Shown piece after piece: positions 8,732 to 16,645 of a stretch of DNA of 64,000 bases. The position numbers and the translations under genes are program-made. The number at the start of each line of letters is the position of its first letter. Position 1 is the first letter of the stretch. The notes under the pieces are model-generated. The model was not told the DNA's origin and searched no databases. It worked only from the letters and a program-made list of their open reading frames with translations. This DNA is from Alicyclobacillus sp. (lineage in GTDB: Bacteria; Bacillota; Bacilli; Alicyclobacillales; Alicyclobacillaceae): contig JAIMBT010000002.1 in NCBI GenBank assembly GCA_023511295.1, positions 124,001-188,000 on the forward strand. The letters are read 5' to 3'.

Positions 8732-9927
8732 CACACCCTCTCCAGTTGATCCCGCACCATCGCTTGCAGGCGCGGGTCCTCTCGTAAAAACGCGTCGTGG
8801 CCGAACTGGGAGTCCAACTCCAGGTACGTCCCGCGGACGCCTGCGGCGGCCGCCAGAGCGGCCGTTTTCGCCAGATCTCTCGCGCCGTACAGGTAGTCCG
8901 AGGAGATGCCAATCAGCGTGAGGCGCGCGCGCATCTGGCGCAGTGCACCGGCGAGGCCGCCGCGATTACGCCCGATGTCGTGCCCGTCCATGGCTTTGGT
9001 GAGGTACAGGTAGCTGTTGGCGTCAAACCGCCGCACGAACTTGCGACTGTTGTAGGCGAGGTACGACTCGACCTCAAACAGAGGGGCGGTGAATGCGGCC
9101 GCTTGGCCGTTACCGTCCGGACTGCGCCACCGACGCTCGGCGACCGCGTGCGCCCGCCCCGCTTCGACGCGCTCCACCGGCGCGCCCTGTCTCGGTTCGC
9201 TGCACGTGCGACGGGCGAACCGCTGCTGGTACAGGTCGCCGGCGCGGTACGTGAGCAAGCCGATGGTCCGTGCGAGCGCCAACCCCTGCTCGGGGATGGT
9301 CCCCGCTGCGTAGTAGTCGCCGTTGCACCACATCGGGTCTGCGGTGATGGCCTGGCGCATCGCCGCGTTGTAGCCGATGGCGAGCGGCGGGAAGACAGCG
9401 TGCGCGGCAATCACCATCACGTGTTGGACGCGAGCGGGATCAAGCAGTGCCCATTCCCACGCCTGCATGCCGCCGAGCGAACCGCCGACGACGGCCCGAA
9501 TACCGGCGACATGCAAAGCATCGAGCAGTTCCATCTGCAGCCGAACCATGTCCCGAATGCTGACCTCTGGGAAGCGCAGCGCGTACGGACGGCCGTCCGG
9601 CGCGATGGAGCTGGGGCCGGTCGTACCGGCGCAGCCGCCGAGGACGTTGCTGCAGACGACGAAGTAGCGCTCCGTATCGATGGGCTTGCCGGGCCCGACC
9701 ATGGCAGACCACCATCCCGGCCCGTCGGCTGTGTCGCCCGCCCGCGCGTCGCCTGTCAGGGCGTGACAGACCACCACGGCGTTATCCCTCGCCGTGTTCA
9801 ACTCCCCCCAGGTCTCGTACGCCACCTCGACATCGAGGCGGGCGCCGCATTCCAGTGCAAAGCCTGGCCGGCGCCACACCCGGGCCGTTTGAACCGAACG
9901 GTCCTCTGCGCGAACCGCCACGCGCAT
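8731..9927 (-). CDS. metX: Homoserine O-acetyltransferase
   Basis: Alpha/beta-hydrolase acyltransferase that makes O-acetyl-homoserine for methionine synthesis. The 398-residue protein has the nucleophile elbow GGSLGGMQAWEWA with Ser150 and the C-terminal catalytic His in FGHDAF. HALTGD and GTTGPSS, typical of MetX, are also present. A polar insert of about 50 residues (EPRQGAPVERVEAG region) precedes the lid. The second of two close ATGs (9927) is preferred because GGGAGGGG lies 6 bases upstream; the ATG at 9933 would be too close. The specificity (acetyl versus succinyl) is taken from overall MetX likeness. It is the first gene after the S-box leader. Confidence 0.92.
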   Translation of the reverse strand: MRVAVRAEDRSVQTARVWRRPGFALECGARLDVEVAYETWGELNTARDNAVVVCHALTGDARAGDTADGPGWWSAMVGPGKPIDTERYFVVCSNVLGGCAGTTGPSSIAPDGRPYALRFPEVSIRDMVRLQMELLDALHVAGIRAVVGGSLGGMQAWEWALLDPARVQHVMVIAAHAVFPPLAIGYNAAMRQAITADPMWCNGDYYAAGTIPEQGLALARTIGLLTYRAGDLYQQRFARRTCSEPRQGAPVERVEAGRAHAVAERRWRSPDGNGQAAAFTAPLFEVESYLAYNSRKFVRRFDANSYLYLTKAMDGHDIGRNRGGLAGALRQMRARLTLIGISSDYLYGARDLAKTAALAAAAGVRGTYLELDSQFGHDAFLREDPRLQAMVRDQLERV

Positions 9928-9955
9928 ATCCATCCCCTCCCAACACCGCAGACGC

Positions 9956-9984
9956 AAAAAATCCGCTCCCGAGAGGAAGCGGAC
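9956..9984 (-). terminator. SAM-riboswitch-controlled terminator
   Basis: On the minus strand TCCGCT and AGCGGA form the stem, followed by six T (9956-9961). It lies between the SAM aptamer and metX and is the expected expression platform. Confidence 0.85.
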
Positions 9985-10011
9985 CCGCGATGTCAGAACG
10001 GACCGACACTC

Positions 10012-10130
10012 CTCTCATCTCTCAGTTCCGGCAAGCGCGCCAGAACTGCAGGAATTGGCACCTCTCCAGGCCGAAGCCTGGTGGTTGCCGGGTTTCATCG
10101 GGCCAGTCCCTCCACCACTCTGGATAAGAG
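10012..10130 (-). promoter_or_regulatory. SAM-I (S-box) riboswitch
   Basis: Minus-strand leader whose ends CTCTTATC and GATGAGAG close P1. Between them are the conserved AGAGTGGTGGAGGGACTGGC, CCGATGAAACCCGGCAACC, and a purine-rich GGTGCCAATTCCTGC, all S-box core elements. It precedes a T-tailed hairpin and metX-hom. Binding of S-adenosylmethionine is expected to end transcription early. Confidence 0.95.
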
Positions 10131-10161
10131 CTTTGTCGCGATGCGGTTGTTTGATGGCGAC

Positions 10162-10190
10162 AATATATCACCGGGTTGCGGGGCTGTCAA
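10162..10190 (-). promoter_or_regulatory. SigA-type promoter of the metX-hom operon
   Basis: On the minus strand a perfect TTGACA (10185-10190), a 17-base spacer and TATATT (10162-10167) lie just upstream of the SAM aptamer. Confidence 0.8.
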
Positions 10191-10254
10191 CGCGCGACTG
10201 GGAGGGGGCGGCGTTCGACAAGGAGCGGACCCAATCGACCAAATCCCTGTCAAC

Positions 10255-10283
10255 TTGACGTCCATGGGTGCCACTGGTTAAAT
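10255..10283 (+). promoter_or_regulatory. Promoter of the nucleotidyltransferase cassette
   Basis: TTGACG (10255-10260), 17 bases, TTAAAT (10278-10283). The -35 region is part of the palindrome GTCAACTTGAC, a possible operator. About 90 bases of leader follow before the first gene. Confidence 0.5.
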
Positions 10284-10378
10284 GAGATGGACAGTCTGCG
10301 CGGCGTGGGCAGCTCGCGTGCACCTGCACGGATGCCTCGCCCGCGACGCTGTATCGGGTATTCAAAGGAGCTGGTTCG

Positions 10379-11113
10379 ATGCCTCCCGTTTCCGCCGTGA
10401 TTCTGGCTGCTGGTCGGTCTGCCCGCCTGCGGCCGCTGACGGACGATAGACCGAAGTGCCTGTTGCCGATGGGCGCGAAGACCATCCTCGACTGGCAACT
10501 GCAAGCTCTCAGGGCCATCGGCGTTTCCGACATCACCGTGGTCGTGGGATACCAGCAAGCGCAGATTCGGGCCCATATCGCGACACATTACCCGCAGTTG
10601 AACGTGCGCTACGTGGTCAACGAGCGGTTCGCATCGACCAACACCCTGTTTTCACTCGCGCTCGCATTGGAGCAGGTGACGGGCGATTTCTACTATCTCA
10701 ACGCCGACGTGGTGTTCGAACAGGCCATCCTCGAGCGCCTGGCGCCGCATCGGGGCGGCGGGTATCTGGCGGTCGACCGCAAGCAGTGTCGCGAGGAAGA
10801 GGTCAAGGTCCTGGTCGACGGGACTCAGGTCCTTCAAATCGGCAAGCACTTGGACCCTGCGGCGTGCTACGGCGAATTTATCGGTGTGGCGAAGTTCACG
10901 GACGGGTTTGCAGATCGGTTCCGCGCGACCGTGATGGCCGAGGCCGTGCCGGGGAATGAGATGAAGTTCTTTGAGCACGCCCTCGATGTCATGCCGGACA
11001 AGTCTGGCATGAACGTGGTGGATATCACCGGCCTGCCCTGTGTCGAGGTCGATTTCCCTGAGGACTACGAGTACGCCGTACAGGAAGTCCTCGCGAAGTT
11101 TCCGGCCCGCTGA
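10379..11113 (+). CDS. Sugar/alcohol-phosphate nucleotidyltransferase
   Basis: A 244-residue enzyme of the NTP-transferase fold. The signature VILAAGRSARLRPLTDDRPK (residues 7-26) binds the nucleotide, and LNADVVFE holds the metal-binding aspartate. Length and sequence style resemble LicC-type phosphocholine cytidylyltransferases and inositol-phosphate cytidylyltransferases more than glucose-1-phosphate uridylyltransferases. The next gene is a CDP-alcohol phosphatidyltransferase, so this enzyme probably makes the CDP-activated alcohol; the substrate is unknown. The ATG follows AAAGGAG. It is the first gene of a three-gene cassette. Confidence 0.85.
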   Translation: MPPVSAVILAAGRSARLRPLTDDRPKCLLPMGAKTILDWQLQALRAIGVSDITVVVGYQQAQIRAHIATHYPQLNVRYVVNERFASTNTLFSLALALEQVTGDFYYLNADVVFEQAILERLAPHRGGGYLAVDRKQCREEEVKVLVDGTQVLQIGKHLDPAACYGEFIGVAKFTDGFADRFRATVMAEAVPGNEMKFFEHALDVMPDKSGMNVVDITGLPCVEVDFPEDYEYAVQEVLAKFPAR

Positions 11114-11145
11114 CAGCGGACCGACGCCACACGGAGGTCGTCGAC

Positions 11146-12006
11146 ATGACAGAGCGACAGCGGTCCGACTTTGCGCAAATCAACGCCTGTGCGAAGCGGC
11201 CCACCGACATCTGGACGAACTACCTATACTACACCTTTTCGCTGCGCCTTGTGTACCTCATCCGCAACACGCGCATCTCCCCGAACGGCCTGACCTTGAC
11301 CGCGTTGGTCTTGGTCCTCATCGGGTCTGTCCTGTACGCCCTTGGAACCCGCACGGGCCTCACAGTGGGATTGATTCTCGTGCAGATTTCCTATGTATTC
11401 GACTGCGCGGATGGCCAACTCGCCCGGTTTCGCCAGCAGTATTCGCCCATCGGTGGGTGGTTGGACCAAATGGCGGACCGCGTGAAGGAGTTCGTCATGC
11501 TGTTCGCCCTCGCTTACGGGTACAACCGATTCCATCCGGGAACGCGGGTCTGGATGTGGGCGATGTTCGCCCTGTTTGCCTTGTATGTCCTCGAGTACTT
11601 GGGACAGATTGAGATGTTTCGGCGACCGCCGGCAACGCCGGAGGAAGGCGCGGATATGTTGAAGCGCACGCGGCCAGTGGCCGCGCCGGCACCGGCGCCA
11701 GCGGACCTCCCCGCGAAGTCAGAAGCCGCGAAGGGCGACGATGTCCCCACACCGAGCGCCGCAGCGGAGGACCCGGGCGCCGACAGCTTTTCTCGGATGC
11801 AGCGCCTGCGCAGCTTGGTTCCCTTTCGGAGCTTCATCATCGGCGAACAGTACTTCGCCATGCTCGTCTTCCTGGCGTTCGGAGCGGTCTATCCGTACCT
11901 GGTGTTCGTCGCCGTTCTCGGCTTCCTGATGGCCATCTACCGCCCGGTCGTCGACGCGGTCAAGCACCGCCGGGCTGTGCGCGCGAAGCGGGGTGCTGTG
12001 CTGTGA
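11146..12006 (+). CDS. CDP-alcohol phosphatidyltransferase with a cytosolic insert
   Basis: Integral membrane enzyme that transfers a phosphoalcohol from a CDP-linked donor. The family signature D-x2-DG-x2-AR-x8-G-x3-D-x3-D is complete: Asp86, Asp89, Gly90, Ala93, Arg94, Gly103, Asp107 and Asp111. Hydrophobic helices lie on both sides, at about 47-85, 115-155 and 236-265. A polar, Pro/Ala/Glu-rich stretch of about 65 residues (158-222) splits the membrane domain, which is unusual for this compact family. The ATG follows GGAGG with 8-base spacing. Its stop overlaps the start of the glycosyltransferase (GTGA). The product could be a phospholipid or a soluble phosphodiester; the sequence does not say which. 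Confidence 0.9.
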   Translation: MTERQRSDFAQINACAKRPTDIWTNYLYYTFSLRLVYLIRNTRISPNGLTLTALVLVLIGSVLYALGTRTGLTVGLILVQISYVFDCADGQLARFRQQYSPIGGWLDQMADRVKEFVMLFALAYGYNRFHPGTRVWMWAMFALFALYVLEYLGQIEMFRRPPATPEEGADMLKRTRPVAAPAPAPADLPAKSEAAKGDDVPTPSAAAEDPGADSFSRMQRLRSLVPFRSFIIGEQYFAMLVFLAFGAVYPYLVFVAVLGFLMAIYRPVVDAVKHRRAVRAKRGAVL

Positions 12007-13172
12007 GACGTGTCTCCACGGTTGTCCTCACCGCCGCGGTGGCGTGGACGGGGACGCATGCTCGCCCGCAGCACGTCGCGCTCGGACTCGCCAGGCGCGG
12101 CTGGGATGTGTTGTTCGTCGACGGCCCGGTGACGTGGATTGGCCCCCTGAAGAATCCGGACCTTCGCGCCCGCGCCATTCCAAAGGATCCCTTGCGAGAC
12201 GTCCCCGTGGATGGCTCTGGGCGGCTTCGCGTACTGTCACCGATGGCCTCTGCGCCGTTTGGAAACCTGTACCGCCCGGTCAACCGCATAAACCAATGGC
12301 TGCTGGCGGAGCAGATTCGGCGGGCCGCGCCAGGACCGTACGTCCTGTTGCCGATGCTCCCGGGGTCGGTCGACCTCCTCCCCCACCTGCACCCGTTGGC
12401 GACCGTCTACGACTGTGTAGATCTGCACGCGGAGTTTCAAGGGTTTGTCCATCCGGCACTGGTAACCCGAATGGAGCAAGACCTGGTGGCCGTCAGCCGC
12501 GTTGTGTTCGCAACGGCAGACGCGCTGCGGGAGCGTCTGCTCGCATGGCACAACGACGTGCGGCTGGTGCCGAACGCGGCCGAGGTGGAGCACTTTGCGA
12601 AAACTTCGGAACTGCCGGAGCACCCGCTGTTGGCCCCCATCCAAAAGCCGCGGGTCGGCTACGTCGGCGGCATCGGATCTTGGGTGGACCAACAGCTGAT
12701 CTTTCAGCTCGCTGTCTCCCGCCCGACGGTGCAGTGGGTGATGATTGGTCCGGTCGAAACGGACGTTTCCCGCCTGCGCGGCCTGCCCAATGTGCACTTC
12801 CTCGGCCTCCAGCCGTACGCGCAACTACCGCGTTTCCTGGCGGGCTTTGACGCCGCCCTGCACGCCTTCGTCCAGAACGACCTGACCCAGAGCGTCAACC
12901 CCATCAAGATCTACGAGTACCTCGCTGCGGGCCGTGAAGTGATTGCCACCACCAGCCGCGAGCTTTCCCGGATGGACCGTTTGCTGTGGCTCGTTCGCAA
13001 CGCTGACGACGCCCTGGCCGCACTCGACGCGATTCTGGCGGGCGCGCACAGGTGCAGCGACGCCGACCGGCAGGCGTTTGTCGCGGCGCACTCGTGGGAC
13101 GCGCGCGTGAGCGAGATAGACCGCGTGCTGCGCGCCATCGTCCCTGCCGAGTTGCGGCCGCCGCGGGTGTGA
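12003..13172 (+). CDS. GT-B glycosyltransferase, TuaH-like
   Basis: The 389-residue protein has two Rossmann-like halves. The N-terminal half starts HARPQHVALGLARRGWDVLFVDG. The C-terminal half contains PRVGYVGGIGSWVD and the donor-binding segment NPIKIYEYLAAGREVIAT. This layout is that of family 4-type transferases such as TuaH of teichuronic acid synthesis. It starts with a GTG that overlaps the stop of the CDP-alcohol transferase, so it is translationally coupled. It probably glycosylates the lipid or polymer made by the two upstream enzymes. Donor and acceptor are not predictable. Confidence 0.82.
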   Translation: MRRVSTVVLTAAVAWTGTHARPQHVALGLARRGWDVLFVDGPVTWIGPLKNPDLRARAIPKDPLRDVPVDGSGRLRVLSPMASAPFGNLYRPVNRINQWLLAEQIRRAAPGPYVLLPMLPGSVDLLPHLHPLATVYDCVDLHAEFQGFVHPALVTRMEQDLVAVSRVVFATADALRERLLAWHNDVRLVPNAAEVEHFAKTSELPEHPLLAPIQKPRVGYVGGIGSWVDQQLIFQLAVSRPTVQWVMIGPVETDVSRLRGLPNVHFLGLQPYAQLPRFLAGFDAALHAFVQNDLTQSVNPIKIYEYLAAGREVIATTSRELSRMDRLLWLVRNADDALAALDAILAGAHRCSDADRQAFVAAHSWDARVSEIDRVLRAIVPAELRPPRV

Positions 13173-13194
13173 AGGCGAGCACACCCGCCTTCAC
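13169..13194. terminator. Hairpin after the glycosyltransferase gene
   Basis: GTGAAGGCG (13169-13177) pairs with CGCCTTCAC (13186-13194), overlapping the stop codon. It has no T-run. It separates the cassette from the convergent acyl-CoA ligase gene at 13254. Confidence 0.4.
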
Positions 13195-13253
13195 CCCAAG
13201 GGGCGTTCCTGGATGCGGGCCCCCGCCCGCCATGCCGTGCGAAGCGCGGAAAG

Positions 13254-14822
13254 TTACACCCCGGCATGCCGCGCTGCTTCGCGCTGTCGCAACTCGATGC
13301 GGCGGATTTTTCCACTCGACGTCTTCGGCAACGAGTCCACGAATTCGATGGCGCGCGGGTACTTATAAGGCGCTGTGACGGCCTTCACGTGGTCCTGCAG
13401 CCGACCCACCAACTCCGGGTCAGCGGCATCTGCGGGGTCTCGCAAGACGACGAACGCCTTCACGATGTGCCCACGTTCCTCGTCCGGGCTGGCCACGACG
13501 GCGCATTCGGCCACCTGTGGATGTTTGACGAGCGCGTCCTCGACTTCAAACGGGCCAATCGTGTAGCCGGCCGAGATGATGATGTCGTCCGCCCGCCCCT
13601 CAAACCAGATGTATCCATCCTCGTCCATCCGCCCCTGGTCGCCCGTGATGTACCAGTCGCCGCGGAACGCCTTGGCGGTGCGCTCCTCGTCTGCCAGGTA
13701 CCCTTTGAACAGTGTCGGGAACGTCTTGTGGACAGCGATGTGCCCGGTCTCGCCGACCGCAACTGGGTTCCCGTCGTCGTCGACAATCTCCACGCGCGTA
13801 CCGGGAAACGGTTTGCCCATGGAACCGGGCTTCACGGGCATGTCGCGCAAGGTCCCGGCAAGCAGACTGTTCTCGGTCTGCCCGTAACCGTCGCGGACCG
13901 TTACGCCGAAGGCCTTGGCGAAGGTGTCAATCACCTCGCGATTGAGCGGCTCTCCCGCCGACACAGCGGACCGCAACCGCACCTGGTAGTGTTCGAGATT
14001 GCGGACTTTCGCCATCAGGCGGTACTCCGTCGGTGTTGCGCACAGCAAACGGATGGAGTAGGTCTCCAGCAGTTGCAGGGTGTTGGCGGGATCAAACCGT
14101 CCCTGGTAGACAAACCCCGTCGCACCGTTCCCCAGCACCGCCACGAATGGACTCCACACCCACTTCGCCCAGCCCGGGCTCGCCGTCGCCCAAGCCAGCT
14201 CCCCTGCCTGCGCGTCGAACCAGTACGTCCCGGCGACTGCGAGGTGCTCGCGCGGCCACGCGTACGTGTGCATCACGCCTTTCGGGCCGCCGGTCGTGCC
14301 ACTGGTGTAGGACAGGAACGCGAGGTCGGCGTCATCCGTGTCGACGAGGAAATCCGCCGTACTCCCGAGCTCGTACAGGGTGTCCATCTCCGTCCATCCC
14401 TCCACGGGCCCTCCCACGCACACCCGTTGCGCCAGCACTGCCCCGGCTGTCTTCGCTGCTGCATCCACCTCGGCCGTGAGGCTGTGGTGCGCAATCACGG
14501 CCTTCACGTCCGCATGATGCAGCCGGTAGGCGATATCTCCTTGACGCAGCATCTCAGACCCCGGCAAGACCGTCGCCCCGACCTTCAACAAAGACAGGTA
14601 GACCACATAGGCGTCGACGCCGCGCGGCAGCAGGACGAGGACGCGTTCTCCTTTGTGCACGCCGATGCGGGACAGCGCACTGGCCAGGCGGTTGGTCCGC
14701 GCACGCAGTTCACCGTACGTCACGCGCGTTTCGCTGCGGTCTGCACCGACGCAGAGAAGCGCGAGCCGTTCTGGGTGCGCCCCTGCAATCGCGTCCACCT
14801 CTCGAGCAAAGTTGTACCCCAA
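13254..14822 (-). CDS. Acyl/aryl-CoA ligase, AMP-forming
   Basis: Adenylate-forming ligase of 522 residues, shorter than the FAA1-type enzyme at 3408. P-loop SYTSGTTGGPKGVMHTY, acyl-site motif DGYGQTENSLLAG, hinge GDWYITGDQGRMDEDGYIWF and the catalytic Lys near the end (LPKTSSGKIRR) are all present. It resembles medium-chain, acetyl- or benzoate-CoA ligases; the acid is not predictable. The TTG start at 14822 is chosen because GGAGG lies 9 bases upstream. It follows an acyl-CoA dehydrogenase gene on the same strand after 253 bases, so a shared catabolic role is plausible. Confidence 0.9.
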   Translation of the reverse strand: MGYNFAREVDAIAGAHPERLALLCVGADRSETRVTYGELRARTNRLASALSRIGVHKGERVLVLLPRGVDAYVVYLSLLKVGATVLPGSEMLRQGDIAYRLHHADVKAVIAHHSLTAEVDAAAKTAGAVLAQRVCVGGPVEGWTEMDTLYELGSTADFLVDTDDADLAFLSYTSGTTGGPKGVMHTYAWPREHLAVAGTYWFDAQAGELAWATASPGWAKWVWSPFVAVLGNGATGFVYQGRFDPANTLQLLETYSIRLLCATPTEYRLMAKVRNLEHYQVRLRSAVSAGEPLNREVIDTFAKAFGVTVRDGYGQTENSLLAGTLRDMPVKPGSMGKPFPGTRVEIVDDDGNPVAVGETGHIAVHKTFPTLFKGYLADEERTAKAFRGDWYITGDQGRMDEDGYIWFEGRADDIIISAGYTIGPFEVEDALVKHPQVAECAVVASPDEERGHIVKAFVVLRDPADAADPELVGRLQDHVKAVTAPYKYPRAIEFVDSLPKTSSGKIRRIELRQREAARHAGV

Positions 14823-15075
14823 TGTGCAACACCTCCGCTTGGTCTCCGATGATGAATCCGCTTTCTTCCCGTCCGCGGGCGGCTGAATTCAGACGTGCGG
14901 ACAGATGGCGTTCGACTCTATTGTATGGCGGCGTGGGACGCGGGTCTAGGGGGCAGGCTGCGCCGACGTCCAGGGGAGGCGCCGGCGCAGGGGAAGGATG
15001 GCGCTCGGAGTGACAGGCGATACGCCAATCGTTGCGAAGAGGCGATTCCTTCGGCGACGCGCCGCGGATGTCGCC
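14823..15075. other. Non-coding gap
   Basis: About 250 bases between the acyl-CoA dehydrogenase and acyl-CoA ligase genes, both on the minus strand. It is rich in G and C. Apart from the ligase ribosome binding site I see no gene, clear promoter or terminator. Confidence 0.5.
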
Positions 15076-16272
15076 TCAAGCGCGCGGTCCACGCTCCGCC
15101 GTACACTCCGCGACGGCTGCAGCCGCCAACGACTTGTAGGTCACGTCGTCCATCGGCGGATTGTGCAGGCCGGCTCGGACGTCGCGGTACAACCGTTCGA
15201 GGATGAGGTCCCGGGAGAGGCTGCGCGCCCCGACCACGCGCATCGCCAGGTCCACCACCTCGACCGCTGCGTTGGTCGCGAGCGTCTTGGCCGCCCCAAA
15301 CTGCGGCCGCAAGGCCCTGCGTGCCTCTGGCGTGCCCTCGTCCCAACGACGCGCCAGGTCGTACATCAAGGTGCGCGCCGCCAGCAGTTTCAGCTCCATC
15401 TCGCCGAGTTTGGCCTGGATGTGGTCCACCTGGGCAATCGGGTGCGGGAGGCTGTTGGGCTGGTAGGTTCCTGCATAGCGCGCCGCGAAGTCCCGTGCGT
15501 TCAACGCGACGCCGAGGTAACACGCGGGGATGTGCAACATCCACCCGCCGCCGTCCGCGTTGCGCGGGGACTTTTCGCCCGGATTCATGCGGCTGACGCA
15601 GTGATGCGCCGGGACGAACACGTCGTTCAGCAGGATATCGTGGCTGCCCGTGGCGCGCATCCCCATCACGTTCCACGTTTCGACGATCTCGATGTCCTCC
15701 CCGCGCACGAGGAACTCACCCACTTGGGGAGATCCTTCGATGCCCGCCGTCACGAGGACCCAATCGAGCGCCGGGCTCAACGTGCTGAACGTCTTGCGAC
15801 CGCGAATGCGGTACCCGCCGTCGACCGGCGTCGCGGTGGTCTCCGGCCGGCCGCCGCGGCTCGGGCTGCCGGTCGCCGGCTCACTCGCACAGCTGTTGAG
15901 AAGTGCGCCCTTGGCGATGGTGGAAGCGCAGATTTCTGCGAAGACGTCCTCCGGCAACGCGCGCGTCGTCCGCAGGCACAGCATCAGGCCAACATGCCAA
16001 CCGATGGCGAGCGCGGTGGAGCCGTCTCCGCGCGCGAGCTGCTCCTGATGCAGAAGCATCTCGTACAGCGAGATCTCGAGGCCTCCGTATGCCTTCGGCA
16101 CCGTCCAGCCGACGTATCCGCAGTCCCGCAGTGCCTCGATGTGTGCGTGCGGAAACGTGTTGTCGCGGTCGTGCCGCGGAGCACTTTCGGCGAACCGCTG
16201 GGACAGCGCTGCAATCACTTCATGGCGGGCTTGTTCGTCAGCGGATCGGACAAACCAATCGGAGGTGTTCAC
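15076..16272 (-). CDS. Acyl-CoA dehydrogenase family flavoprotein
   Basis: The 398-residue protein has the three-domain layout of acyl-CoA dehydrogenases. The N-terminal helices include the [15 protein letters not shown] segment. The middle beta domain shows [13 protein letters not shown] and the [19 protein letters not shown] segment. The C-terminal helical domain includes [19 protein letters not shown], the FAD/dimer region. The catalytic Glu is not obvious, so it could also be a nitroalkane-oxidase- or DszC-like monooxygenase relative. The GTG at 16272 overlaps the stop of the upstream thioredoxin gene (GTGA), with GGAGG upstream. The pairing with a thioredoxin is unusual. Confidence 0.82.
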   Translation of the reverse strand: MNTSDWFVRSADEQARHEVIAALSQRFAESAPRHDRDNTFPHAHIEALRDCGYVGWTVPKAYGGLEISLYEMLLHQEQLARGDGSTALAIGWHVGLMLCLRTTRALPEDVFAEICASTIAKGALLNSCASEPATGSPSRGGRPETTATPVDGGYRIRGRKTFSTLSPALDWVLVTAGIEGSPQVGEFLVRGEDIEIVETWNVMGMRATGSHDILLNDVFVPAHHCVSRMNPGEKSPRNADGGGWMLHIPACYLGVALNARDFAARYAGTYQPNSLPHPIAQVDHIQAKLGEMELKLLAARTLMYDLARRWDEGTPEARRALRPQFGAAKTLATNAAVEVVDLAMRVVGARSLSRDLILERLYRDVRAGLHNPPMDDVTYKSLAAAAVAECTAERGPRA

Positions 16273-16610
16273 CCGTGCACCGCCTCCTGCTCCAGCACGC
16301 GAGCCAGAAAGTCCTCCACTTCGGCACGGGTCTTGCGCAACTTGCTGACGAACCGGCCGACGACAGCTCCGTCGCGGAACACGAGCAAACTCGGGATACC
16401 GAGGATGTCGTAGGTTTCGCAGAGCTCGGGGAACTGGTCGCGGTCCACCTTCAGGAAGGTGAAATCCCGCGCGTGGGCTTCGGCCACGTCGTCGATAAAC
16501 TGGTCGAGAAAACGGCAATCGGGGCACCAGTCGGCGCTGAACAACAGCACCGTCCGCTGCGGTGAACGGATGGCCTCGACAAACTGTTCGATGCTCGAAA
16601 CGCTGTTCAC
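16269..16610 (-). CDS. Thioredoxin-like protein
   Basis: A 113-residue thioredoxin fold with redox motif WCPDC (residues 28-32) and the cis-proline loop GIPSLLVF. There is no signal peptide, so it is cytosolic. The motif differs from the WCGPC of housekeeping thioredoxins, and the tail is longer by a few residues. The GTG start follows AAGGAG with 9-base spacing. Its stop overlaps the start of the acyl-CoA dehydrogenase gene, so the two are translationally coupled and may work together. Confidence 0.9.
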   Translation of the reverse strand: MNSVSSIEQFVEAIRSPQRTVLLFSADWCPDCRFLDQFIDDVAEAHARDFTFLKVDRDQFPELCETYDILGIPSLLVFRDGAVVGRFVSKLRKTRAEVEDFLARVLEQEAVHG

Positions 16611-16645
16611 GTCAATCCGCTCCTTTGTCCCACCTTTCAGCTCGG

